In this document: positions 10,441-19,224 of the stretch, piece by piece | How the letters are laid out: every line of letters begins with the position of its first letter | Position numbering within the stretch: the stretch's first letter is position 1 | Assembly (NCBI GenBank): GCA_958430865.1 | Contig: CAUDNR010000865.1 | Span: 1 to 21,298, forward strand | DNA length: 21,298 nucleotides | Source: Entrophospora sp. SA101 | Taxonomy: Eukaryota; Glomeromycota; Glomeromycetes; Entrophosporales; Entrophosporaceae | Direction: 5' to 3' | Notes under the pieces: generated by a model | What the model was told of the DNA's origin: nothing | Databases searched by the model: none | The model's input: only the letters and a program-made list of their open reading frames with translations | Made by a program: the position numbers and the translations under genes

Positions 10441-11280
10441 TAAATGAATATTTTCTTATATTGAGAGAACTCTATATAAAGTTATGACTTTGACAGGTAA
10501 CTGGTTAAGTGTAATTTTTCATATGTTTATTACTTTTGGTTAATAATTTTAAACTTGCAAAAACTGTTTTAATAGCATTACATTAAGAAGTGCAGGCTTA
10601 AAGGTTTTCAAAATGACGAATTAAACACAAAGACTTTCCTATTACAAAAAGCATATAAAGAATAGAAAAATATTACTATTACTGTATTTTTATAAAGATT
10701 TATAAAGATTTGAGAATTGTTAATCTTATAATTAAAGGTATTCACTAATTGAAAGGTTTTATTTATTAGAGAAGATGATAAGAAAAGAGATTAAGCAATT
10801 TACTTGTTATACACACGTTTGACAATTAGTATTTCGATATAGTTTCTTCGTATAATTATTATTAATCAAATAAAATTTTAATTTATTAATAAGGATTGTT
10901 GGTTTAATATAATGATTATTACTTTAGGATAAATAATTTGATTTGTAAAATTGCTACCCACAAAAGAGAATCAATAGATTATATAAGGCAGGACTTTAAA
11001 TTAGCACATAAATCACACACGAACCTACCCTTTCAGTAAGATTACAAGGTGTTAGAATATGGTAAAATGGTTGTAACCTTGGATTGATTCCATGCAATTT
11101 TTCTGGCAATATTTTTTATCTTATATATATCTTAGTTAAATAACAATCATTGCTATTTGCTCCTTTCCTTGAAAATGAATGTCACCATCCATATACTAGA
11201 TATCTATTATATTATTCTTGATATAACAAACAATTGCATCATCTGAGCAATAAATAATACTAAAGGCCATGCAGAAATAA
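10441..11280. other. AT-rich stretch without recognised features
   Basis: No open frame of note on either strand, no RNA gene and no clear repeat seen. Confidence 0.5.
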
Positions 11281-11407
11281 TGTGTTTATCCAGGTTTCTG
11301 GGATTTCCAAAATAAATCTGTTGATATTGATCACAGGTATCAGATTTAATAAAAATTTCCTATCACAGACACGCGGTTGGTGCTCTTAATATTGACACAC
11401 CTCATAA

Positions 11408-11426
11408 CTGTGGAATTTTTCCACAG
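11408..11426. repeat. Perfect 8-bp stem hairpin
   Basis: CTGTGGAA, TTT, TTCCACAG: an 8-bp stem with a 3-base loop. A second hairpin follows at 11500-11518 (CAATGCC, 5-base loop, GGCATTG). Both lie in a stretch (11290-11680) of higher GC content than average that adjoins the coding relic at 11826-12235 and may belong to the same old element. Confidence 0.7.
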
Positions 11427-11825
11427 GTGAGGCTCCCCTATGTTGGGAGGCTTATGACAAGTGAGAGTTTCCGTAAAGGCTTTTTCTTCTAGATTTGGTC
11501 AATGCCATATGGGCATTGATAATTGACAAACATGTGATATTTGGTTCATGTTACTCCTAATATAAAGTTGGTGTCTGCAACTTATTTGGAATTCTGCAAC
11601 TCGGAAGGTTCAACCTTGTTTTGTTGATGGCACACCTACTCACAACAAAAGCTTTGATTTAGGGTAGAGAACCATTTGGGCAAGTGCTCAGATCCCCTAA
11701 CCCATTCAAAATAATAAATTCGGTTAATCAAATAAAAATTTATCAAAGAAACAGAGCATTTAGGAAAATAATTAATTTATATGGAACATACCAAACAAAA
11801 TTTGAGCCATTTTATGACTTTCCTC

Positions 11826-12235
11826 TTAGTGCAAGAGATCACGGTGACTGCTTGGGACAAAGTAACCAAACTTGGAAAATATCCAGAAGGCTCTTTGAAA
11901 AAGAAAGAGTCCAAATACAATTTCAGAGTCTCCAACTCCATTCTGAATTTCCGTGATGACTATGCCGTTTTTGATTGGTCCTTTTACGTGATTTTCATTT
12001 CCGATAGCCATCCATACAATATCCTGAGCTTGAAACAATTTCTAACTCATAGTTGCAGAACCATCTTTACCCTGGAAATCAGCAACGTTTTGGTTAACAT
12101 ACTTATCTGGGTAATACCAGTTCAGGTGCTACGAGGGAAGAATAGTTTCATGCAGGTGTCCTTGACGATGATACAGTTTCAATAAATTCCAGGACCATGC
12201 GATGCCCTCCTGGAATTTAATTCCATCATATCCAT
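11826..12235 (-). pseudogene. Minus-strand coding relic with two TAG stops
   Basis: One minus-strand frame is protein-like over about 135 codons from 12235 to 11826 and is broken only by TAG near 12127 and near 12044. It reads YGYDGIKFQEGIAWSWNLLK, YHRQGHLHETILPS, stop, HLNWYYPDKYVNQNVADFQG, stop, then LFQAQDIVWMAIGNENHVKG. The opposite strand also has long open stretches (to 134 codons), but the minus reading has the more natural composition. No family recognised; a transposon or gene remnant is likely. Confidence 0.4.
12184..12218. repeat. 11-bp stem hairpin
   Basis: AAATTCCAGGA and TCCTGGAATTT face each other across a 13-base loop. It lies at the upstream part of the minus-strand relic. 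Confidence 0.65.
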
Positions 12236-12239
12236 AGGG

Positions 12240-12880
12240 CGAAGCAGGTCAGATTAGCCTTATGTATATAAAGGAAAAGAGAGTGACTGTGATGCTTTAG
12301 ATAAAGTGGTATATTTCAACGTCTGTAAAATTTCCAATAATCAAAAGCTGCACATTAAATTGTTTTCCAAATTGTCTAGGTGCCGTTTTCCATCTTCAAT
12401 AGTTGTATTGCTTTTCTTTATCTTTGTTATTTTACTTAATATAATAACAGTTACAAAAAATAAATACACTAATCAGTCGTTACAATAAAGAGCCTTATAA
12501 TAAATACTTGACGAATTATGCTCCGTGTTTTGATTCTGCTAATAAGATATTTATAAAAAAAGATATTTATAAAAATAAGAATAAAAATGAAAATAAAAAT
12601 GAAAACAAAAATATCAACGCAAAAAAAAGTTCTTCTGATCGTTAATAAATAACGCGTCTTCTTCGGTATCGCTGTCACACATCGTGATTTTTTTCGTGAT
12701 CTGCATATCACATACAGGCAGTGTTGAAATTTCGTTGTGTAACTGGTACAAACTTAGAAACTATCTCCATAAATTCAAAAATTTGATTGGATAGTAATAT
12801 TACACCGGATATCGCGAACATTGAATTTTCAATACTGCGTACAGAATTTCCGAAATTGACGTAAAAAACATAGTAAACGT
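12240..12880. other. AT-rich stretch, low complexity
   Basis: No supported gene. 12540-12610 is a low-complexity run of AAAGATATTTATAAA and AATAAAAATGAAA units. Short open frames here are explained by composition. Confidence 0.5.
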
Positions 12881-13520
12881 ATTAGTATTGTTTTCAAACC
12901 ACTACTTCTCTTCCGTTTTCAAAAATATAGGCCTAAATCTCCATAAAAGATAGTGTATACATTACAATTAAAACTATAGAAAGATTAATGGATGTAGAAA
13001 TACCAGTGGCGTGAAAAACTCATTGAAATACAGAAAATTTCTTTCTTTATCATAATACTTCTATCTATTGAAAAAAATAAAGATTCTATCGTTTCCCGAT
13101 TAAAAACTTATAATAATTTTATAAATGTAACAATTTCCAGAAGTCTTAGTAATTGAAAGTTTGTAATACTAATAAAACGCTAATAAAATATATATACTGT
13201 TTTCAAACCACTGTTCCTTTTCCGTTTTCAAAGATAGGAATACTAAATTTGCATGAAGTTAGCATATATATTATAGTTTAGAGCTATGGAAAGCTTTAAT
13301 AACTATAAAAAACTGATGATATAAAAAACTCATTTGAAATATAAAAACTTTTTTTTATTGTAATACTTCAACTTCTGAAAAAAAATATGTGAAATAAACA
13401 TGCTCTCTCCCTAACACTGCTCTACAAATTCTTCTCGACTAAAAAATCTCAGATATTTTTACGAATAGAACGATTTCCAAAAGCCTTAGCAATTGAGAAT
13501 CTTAATAAAACCATTTCATA
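12880..13520 (+). repeat. Diverged tandem duplication, unit ~310-340 bp
   Basis: Copy A (about 12880-13190) and copy B (about 13191-13520) share, in the same order, TGTTTTCAAACCACT, TTCCGTTTTCAAA, CTATAGAAAG/CTATGGAAAG, AAAAACTCATT, ATAATACTTC/GTAATACTTC, CGACTAAA-type words, ATTTCCA(G/A)AAG(T/C)CTTAG(T/C)AATTGA and AATAAAAC. The offset grows from 309 bp at the left to 340 bp at the right, so indels have accumulated. No coding frame survives in either copy. Confidence 0.75.
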
Positions 13521-14030
13521 TAATAAGTTTTCGTTGCACCAGGAGTAAGGATTACATGTAGAGTATGATTGATGTTAGATTGATAAAATAAAATAATTTA
13601 ATGGATTTACTTAATTTAATATTAATAGATTTAAAAGTGAGGATGAGAATAATAATTAATTAATATTGAATCAATATACATAATAAATTGATGCATTCAA
13701 TTTCGAACAGCTTCAAAATTTACATTTCAAAATTTTGGTTTCATCAAACATATGAAAAAGAAATTCTTTGTCATCTGATTTCCCATTTTTTTTATCAATC
13801 AATACTGTACGGAGAAAAACCATCCATTTGCTTAATATGTGCTGCAGGTTCATGGGGATTCTTTAAATATTTTAGCCTTTAATTACGAACCAATATAGGC
13901 TCTAGTAGCTGTCTTGAATGAATATAATAGACTGCTTAGAGTTCGTGATTACAGTATTCTAAAAATATCATTTAAATAATAATATCAACAATATAATAAA
14001 TAAACAAAGCACATTTTATTATTACATGAT
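13521..14030. other. AT-rich stretch without supported gene
   Basis: One plus-strand open frame (13688-13882, 64 codons) has no recognisable motif and is probably chance. Nothing else seen. Confidence 0.45.
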
Positions 14031-14031
14031 T

Positions 14032-14412
14032 ATGGTGAAAACTCTTGTTTATAATTCAATGGGAAAGTTTGGAATTGATACGACTACATAGGTTATGAAC
14101 GATAATGAAATTATACATTTTACTAATAAATCAAAGGCAAATTAATTAGTCGGAAAATAATATAAAGTTGATGGTTAGATTCTATTAGAGAATTCTCACC
14201 AGAATGATGTTAAACCACACTGGCACAAATTCAACAATGTTGTACTCATTCATTATACGCGACCTTATGGAATAAAAGAATTTAATAATCACAAATGGCG
14301 TGGCTTTAATACAATAATAATAGAAGAAAATGAAGAAAATATATCAAAATATTATTTTTCTGAAACAAGAATCAAAAATTTTATTATTTTTCAAAACATA
14401 ATTATGATTTAA
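14032..14412 (+). pseudogene. Pseudogene with four in-frame stops, family unknown
   Basis: A single frame runs from ATG (MVKTLVYNSMGKFGIDTTT) to a final TAA over about 126 codons and is interrupted by TAG, TAA, TAA and TAG in its first half. The second half is clean: ILLENSHQNDVKPHWHKFNN, VVLIHYTRPYGIKEFNN and HKWRGFNTIIIEENEENISK. No frameshift is needed to read it, which suggests recent decay by point mutation. No domain recognised. An intron covering the stops was looked for; no donor lies before the first stop in a suitable place. Confidence 0.55.
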
Positions 14413-14609
14413 CTTTAAATAAGATAAAATAAAAAAAAATAAATCTTCAATTATAATGAATTAATTTATAGCTGGGGTTAAATTAGTCATAAATCAGCCT
14501 CCTCAATCTTTTCATTATCGTTACTACTAGAATCTAATGTTCATTAATTAATTGAATCGGAATAAAATTATTGTTGGTAATAATCAGTGGAAATTAATTA
14601 GTAACAAGC

Positions 14610-16420
14610 TTATAATAAAAAATAACTACCATGCTTATTATTGTTAGCTGTAAAAATCACATTAAAAAATGAAGTATCCAAGAATTTTCTTTGAATTTCA
14701 GCATTTGATATTAACCGCATTAACTGTTCATCATTTGTGATTTTTGGTTGTTTTTTCGAACTATTTTTCGAATTTTTCTGACTATTACTATCACTATCAC
14801 TATCACTATCACTATCACAACTATTATTCGAATTTTTCTGACTATCACTATCACTTTCACAACTATTTTTCAAAGTTTCCCAACCCCTTTTCAAAGTTTC
14901 CCAATCCCTTTTCAAAGTTTCCCAACCCCTTTTCAAACTATCTACCCAATACCATGTATTCACTGCAATTTTTCTTGCAAACCCCCACATATCCAAAATT
15001 CTGGATCCAAATAAACACACAAGAATGGCTCCAATGACACCTATCGGTTACCAAAAAAAAAAAAAAAAGATTTACACAATTTCTAACTTGTTAAGCTATG
15101 CAAATTAAATTTACTAACCAAAGGCACCACCAGCTGATGCAATGGTACTTAGAATAGTGGTTGTGCTATATCATGGTTCATAAATAAGATAAATAATTGT
15201 ATTCATAGCAGTGTTGTGACCCGAAACTCTGAGTTTAGGGAAAACCTGAAACAGAAACTAACAGAAACCACCCGAAACTAGTTAGGTTAGTAGTTTATGT
15301 TTAGGTTTATGTTTAGGTTTAGTTTTCTGCTTAGTGTAAGTTCATTTTCCGAAACGTTTCGGGAAGCCAAAAGAGTTTCTGGTCACAACACTGATTCATA
15401 GTGATGTTTCTAATAATACTCTGTTTAAACTATATTGTTAACTTACCGCTTTTCAGAAATTTCTTCTTTTACAAAATCCCCAGCAGCAACTGAAAAATAA
15501 CCATTGGTTCCATCTGGCATAGGTGGTGGATTCTGGTCAAAGGGAAAATAATTGACTATGCAATCATATCTCCGAGTAATTGCATAGTTGGGCCCAAGTC
15601 CAATGATGGCAGAAACATCCCGAGGTGGTATACTTTTATATATACTTGACTTGAACTTGATCTAAAAGAAGTGTTAGAGAATAGATAACAAAAATAAGCA
15701 TACATGAATAACTGGAAAACATTCAATAATTATGCGAAAAGATCCTACCAATGAAGCATGCTCTATTACTCCAGGTATAAGGTTCCAGCCAAGGTCAAGA
15801 CTTGATCGAACAGCTTTGTCCATCTCACTGACATCCAGTAAGTCTATTTAAACGATATCAAAGAAATTAGCAATTTTTACAATTTATTCTTCGGATAATA
15901 ACAATTTTTTTAAAGAAGCTGATTTTTCAATTTGTTGGAAAAATGGAGTGTAATAATAATTAAAATTTACATAAGGGGAATCATCAGTAAAAGATGGCCA
16001 TCTATCTATCTATACGAAAATAATCTTCGTAATATTTCAAAGAAACCTGAAGAACAAATCTCCATGTCTATAAATAATAACAGATGTGAGTTTATTGTAA
16101 ATTTGGTTTATTTGTTGACAATAAACTTAACTTGGAACATCTATAATCGTATTTTGTAATAACCATTGGGTATTCTGTTGCAAGTTGGATTATTAAATAA
16201 ATCGAGTATGAGACATAGCAAATACCAGCCAATACATATATGAATTTGCGAAAAATTTTAAATTTTGGTAAGTCGTTGTCGTTGCATTTCTATGAAGAAA
16301 TTTAAATGTATTAAAATCCATATTGAAATTTGTGACTATTGCAAATTTAAGCTTTGTACTAACTTCAATTATAGCTTCTATATCATAATCATTATTAGCT
16401 CCTTTACTAGTAGTAGCCAT
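14610..16420 (-). CDS. Two-transmembrane protein of an expanded Rhizophagus family; middle of gene uncertain
   Basis: Well-supported exons: 16420-16364 (MATTSKGANNDYDIEAIIE), 16289-16127, 15843-15749, 15661-15447, 15165-15119, 15040-14610. A short exon at 16067-16047 (or longer) lies between the second and third. Joining these seven keeps the frame and gives 342 residues. Order: cytosolic N-terminus with DLPKFKIFRKF, a first membrane helix (YVLAGICYVSYSIYLIIQLA), an outside domain (EYPMVITKYDYRC, IIGLGPNYAITRRYDCIVNY), a second membrane helix (AGGAFGVIGAILVCLFG), WGF, then a cytosolic tail with W-E-T-L-K-R and Ser-Asp repeats and a helical end. I recognise the two-helix layout and the F-G/WGF ending from many unnamed Rhizophagus proteins; function is unknown. 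A further coding-like block (16000-15903, WPSFTDDSPYVNF...) does not join in frame, so the gene may be an exon-skipping isoform or a pseudogene. The exon 2 donor could also be at 16131. Confidence 0.68.
14768..14945 (-). repeat. Coding tandem repeats in the two-TM protein tail
   Basis: A 21-bp unit (plus-strand TTCAAAGTTTCCCAACCCCTT) repeats three times at about 14869-14935 and encodes the heptad W-E-T-L-K-R-(G/D). Next to it, 6-bp ACTATC units at about 14779-14817 and 14841-14856 encode runs of Asp-Ser flanked by QKNS motifs. Both lie in frame inside the last exon. Such tracts change length easily between strains. Confidence 0.85.
15201..15401. mobile_element. hAT-type MITE with 8-bp target duplication, in an intron
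   Basis: The element at 15209-15393 (185 bp) begins CAGTGTTGTGACCCGAAACT and ends with its inverse, AGAGTTTCTGGTCACAACACTG (21 of 22 terminal bases pair). It is flanked on both sides by the identical 8-mer ATTCATAG (15201-15208, 15394-15401). CAGTG ends and an 8-bp duplication are the hAT signature. The interior holds TTTAGGTTTATG-type repeats and no coding capacity, so it is non-autonomous. It sits in the intron between the 15661-15447 and 15165-15119 exons of the two-TM gene and should be spliced out. Confidence 0.9.
15903..16046 (-). other. Frame-broken coding-like block inside the two-TM gene
   Basis: Past the exon ending at 16047 the frame continues ICSSGFFEILRRLFSYR and then hits TAG in an ATAG tetranucleotide run. 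After the run a second open block reads WPSFTDDSPYVNF, then YYYTPFFQQIEKSASLKK, and meets TAA; its only GT donor (15902) is one base out of phase with the next exon. Removing two ATAG units would join the first break (SYR-WPSF), and one base less in the adjacent A7 run would fix the second. So this is either intron sequence that still looks like protein, or two slippage mutations. Both breaks sit on simple repeats. Confidence 0.5.
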
Positions 16421-17520
16421 TGTTATTATACTAGACAAACAGAAAGCATAAATGTGAGAAGTTTTTCAGAATGTATAACAACGACTACTACTAACACAGC
16501 GATGCAATATTCCATAGAGTGTGACGTTTTAAAACTCGAAAATTCTGTTATGTCGGAAATTCACGGATTTTTGTTTTTTTCTTCTAATAGCTTTCTGCGT
16601 ATTAGAAAAAAAAGTTCAGCGTATTGCAGTAATGCATTATTAAAGTTTGGAAATATAAAACAATTACTCGCAACATTCCCTAGAAAAATCAAGTTTTGAG
16701 AAACTCCATCGGGATTAACAGATCTAATCCTTAATTTAGAACTAATACCGAACATCTTTGTCAATGGATATTGTAATAAAATCCCATAATGCTCAGGCGT
16801 CGAGCTAAAACGTATTTTCTGGGTTCATCAATATAAATAATTCAGAAACTTCAGGTTTTGAGTCATACACCTGACGATAGGGTTTCTATTTGTAATACAG
16901 TCAATCTTTAATTCGAATTAAAAAAAAAATTTATTCGAATTAAAAATTTTATTTGTTTTATTCATTTATTCGAGTTATTCGTTTATTAATTTTATTCGTT
17001 TTATCTGTTTTATTCGTTTATTCAAATTACTAGTTTATTTATTCATTTTATAAAATATAGGTCTTATTTCTTTAACAAGTTAATATAAACAATAATTATA
17101 TTTATAATCTATATTATTACTACTATAATTGATAATACTATTACTTAAGGAAAATATCAGCTACTATTATTTATTATCTATCACTATATTCAAGGACTAA
17201 GGAAAAACAGATTGATAAAGAAATTTTTTTTAATTGGATTGGATCATTTGAATTATTATTATTAAATTTATTATTATCGTTCATTTTATTCGAATACTCA
17301 AATTCATAACGAATAAAATGAATAATTCGAATAGAAATCCTACTTGACGAAACCTGAGGTGGTAACGTATTGAAAATTAATGTTCTAATTCCACGAGTAA
17401 AGTTTCTGGACAACTAATCTATCTTCTTTTTGTTCTTCGATCTAAGAGAATTTGGTGAAAAGTATGTTATATTTGACAATGGTCGATGAATCTTTTTTTA
17501 CATGTTCGAATCACTTGATA
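16421..17520. other. Repeat-rich stretch with TTATTCG tract
   Basis: 16421-16900 is the presumed upstream region of the two-TM gene, with chance open frames on both strands. 16928-17045 is built from TTTTATTCG / TTATTCGAATT-type words, and inverted relatives (CGAATAAAATGAATAATTCGAAT) lie at about 17281-17335. A third patch of the same words is at 18920-18965. This is probably one degenerate satellite or inverted-repeat family. Confidence 0.5.
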
Positions 17521-17523
17521 ATG

Positions 17524-17805
17524 CGCTCCCTGGAGAAAAGTTTCGGTCATCACAAAACAATTAACGTACATAAAAATATAAATTTTTTTTATTAATCGTA
17601 ATTAAGATTCTCAAGAATATGTTTGATCAAAAATAGTTTTTTGGAAATGATTCCAAAATTTTCATATTCACACGTACAACACGTATACACACACTCCCTG
17701 TACCAAAGGTTTCGGTCACCATTAAACAATTAATTGCATAAAAACATATTAAAATATAAATAATTTTATTAATCGTAATCAAGGTACTCAAGAATATGTA
17801 TGCAA
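17524..17805 (+). repeat. Diverged direct duplication, offset ~170 bp
   Basis: Copy A (17524-17640) and copy B (17690-17805) share C(G/A)CTCCCTG, A(A/G)GTTTCGGTCA, (A/T)AAACAATTAA, CATAAAAA, ATTAATCGTAAT and CTCAAGAATATGT in order. The offset is 169 bp at TTTCGGTCA and 177 bp at ATTAATCGTAAT. A weak third start (GGAGAGTAACGGTCA) follows at about 17828. Non-coding. Confidence 0.7.
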
Positions 17806-17931
17806 ATTCAAGCTTTTATAACTTCTAGGAGAGTAACGGTCAAAAAAAATAAAAAGTTAGACAAGTTAGACCAAAAATCTTCTGAATAATCATATATTAG
17901 TGATCGGCGGGGCATTTATATTTAGAACTAT

Positions 17932-17959
17932 TTAGTTAGCGCAAGTTAGTTAGCGCAAG
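17932..17959 (+). repeat. Perfect 14-bp tandem duplication
   Basis: TTAGTTAGCGCAAG occurs twice back to back without a mismatch. Confidence 0.9.
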
Positions 17960-18288
17960 AAAGAAATTAGTTGGCATTGGTACTACGCTTCGGTTATTTA
18001 GAATTTAAGATGTTTAATGAATATTTATTTCATGATATAATTAAAGGTTTGCGTATATTCGTTTGTGGGATCTTTTTTCTGATGCCAAAATCAAAGTTGG
18101 TTTTTTGCTGCAAGTAGTCAATCATTAATGATGAATTAATTATATCCACTCTCATATTATCTATTAGTAGTTCGCCAAGCAATCAAACTCAACATACACA
18201 TCAATGGTCTGAAGAATCCTTGTCATTGGAAATGACATTTTTCAAAGAGGCTTCATTATTATTATTAAATTGTTAATGGGTTGTGCTT

Positions 18289-18520
18289 ACTTCGTCGAAA
18301 GTTTGCGTTGAAAGTTCATTTCATCAAAAATTATTTCATCCTCAAGTCAGAGACCAAGCGAGTTAGATGTGAGGAGTATGGGAAGTTAGTTAAGAAATTA
18401 GATGAGGAAAGCAGAGTTTGTGGCAAGTGTGAGGAGGAATTTGTTTAATGAAGTTTTTTTTGTGACGAAATAATTTTTGACGAAATGAACATTCGACATA
18501 ACAAACATTCGATGAAATGG
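18289..18520. mobile_element. Inverted-repeat element with TTCGTC-type arms
   Basis: 18314-18340 and 18464-18490 are inverted copies of a 27-mer with two mismatches (the right copy begins GACGAAATAATTTTTGACGA). Similarity continues outwards to about 18289 and 18520 (CTTCGTCGAAAGTTTG against CATTCGATGAAATGG inverted). The arms are ~50 bp and the whole about 230 bp. No target duplication was found. The middle encloses a small open frame (separate entry). Confidence 0.6.
18347..18448 (+). pseudogene. Short C-x-x-C reading frame enclosed by inverted repeats
   Basis: The frame reads SETKRVRCEEYGKLVKKLDE, then ESRVCGKCEEEFV and stop. The stretch is GC-richer than its flanks and has a zinc-ribbon-like C-x-x-C. 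It has no start codon of its own and is enclosed by the arms at 18289-18340 and 18464-18520, so it may be a captured host fragment or the remnant of the element's own protein. Confidence 0.35.
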
Positions 18521-18563
18521 GTGTCGACAAAATGAATCAAACCTTACTTGCTTCATTAAATAA

Positions 18564-18830
18564 TACAAAATTAACTCTTTTAAATTTGACCTTGCATTCT
18601 GTTTAGGTTCGGTAGATACAAGTCTTGGAGCAACCACAACATCAAGAGCAGTAGATTGTAAAAGAAGCAAGTTGCATTCATGTCCAGAGACAATCTGATA
18701 CTACCACTATATCAAGCACAAAATCAGTATCATTTGGTACCAAAATTTCATCTAATGGTGGTGTTAATTGCCTTCTTTAGTTTACGAAATAACCCATCGT
18801 CACCTTCCAAGAGGCTTTGTTACTTTTAGG
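18564..18830 (+). pseudogene. 88-codon open frame without early ATG, probable relic
   Basis: A plus-strand frame stays open from after TAA at 18561 to TAG near 18828. It contains CLGSVDTSLGATTTSRAVDC, KKKQVAFMSRDNLILPLYQA and NPSSPSKRLCYF. The only ATGs are late. No family recognised; either a transposon scrap next to the inverted-repeat element or chance. Confidence 0.3.
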
Positions 18831-19224
18831 AAACCATCTACAAACATTTTTTGCAATTACGCATATTGTGATTACGCTAACTATGCTAATTTGAATAATT
18901 GTAGTTTATTCATTTTGTTTGAAATATTCGAATTACTCGTTTTATACAAATAATTCGAATAAACTCTTATTCAAAAAGAAACTCTAATACTAATCAAGCA
19001 GTATAGTTGTATGTAGTGATTTTAATTTAGTTTTCCAGATTTGGTGACTCCAATAACTCTGATCGTATTATTGCAATATTTATTACAGTTTTACAACTTT
19101 AGGGTGTCAATGCTGAATTGTTGTAGTTCAGGTAAAATTTTAATTTTTTTGTGATACATATTTGCGGCTGAAAAAAAAAGTTCTTTAAAAAAAAAATTTT
19201 TTTTACAAATATACAAAAACCACA
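18831..19224. other. Upstream region of the kinase gene
   Basis: AT-rich, with a TTATTCG-type patch at 18920-18965. 19169-19204 has long A and T runs immediately before the kinase ATG, a usual leader/promoter composition in this genome. No defined regulatory motif could be named. Confidence 0.4.

Noticed and set aside
11781..12185. 134-codon plus-strand frame
   Set aside because: No motif; the opposite strand reads as a more natural protein with two stops. Treated as antisense to a relic.
12469..12711. Minus-strand 80-codon frame rich in Phe/Ile
   Set aside because: Translation of an AAATAAAAATG-type low-complexity run.
13313..13340. CTGATGA...GAAA, resembling a hammerhead ribozyme core
   Set aside because: The flanking stems do not pair, and the tandem copy at ~13010 lacks the motif.
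14744..15037. Plus-strand frames rich in Tyr/His/Thr/Phe repeats
   Set aside because: Shadows of the Ser-Asp and W-E-T-L-K-R repeats of the minus-strand exon, which joins by good splice sites to a conserved membrane protein.
16265..16699. 144-codon plus-strand frame
   Set aside because: Overlaps the first exons of the two-TM gene on the other strand and has low-complexity composition.
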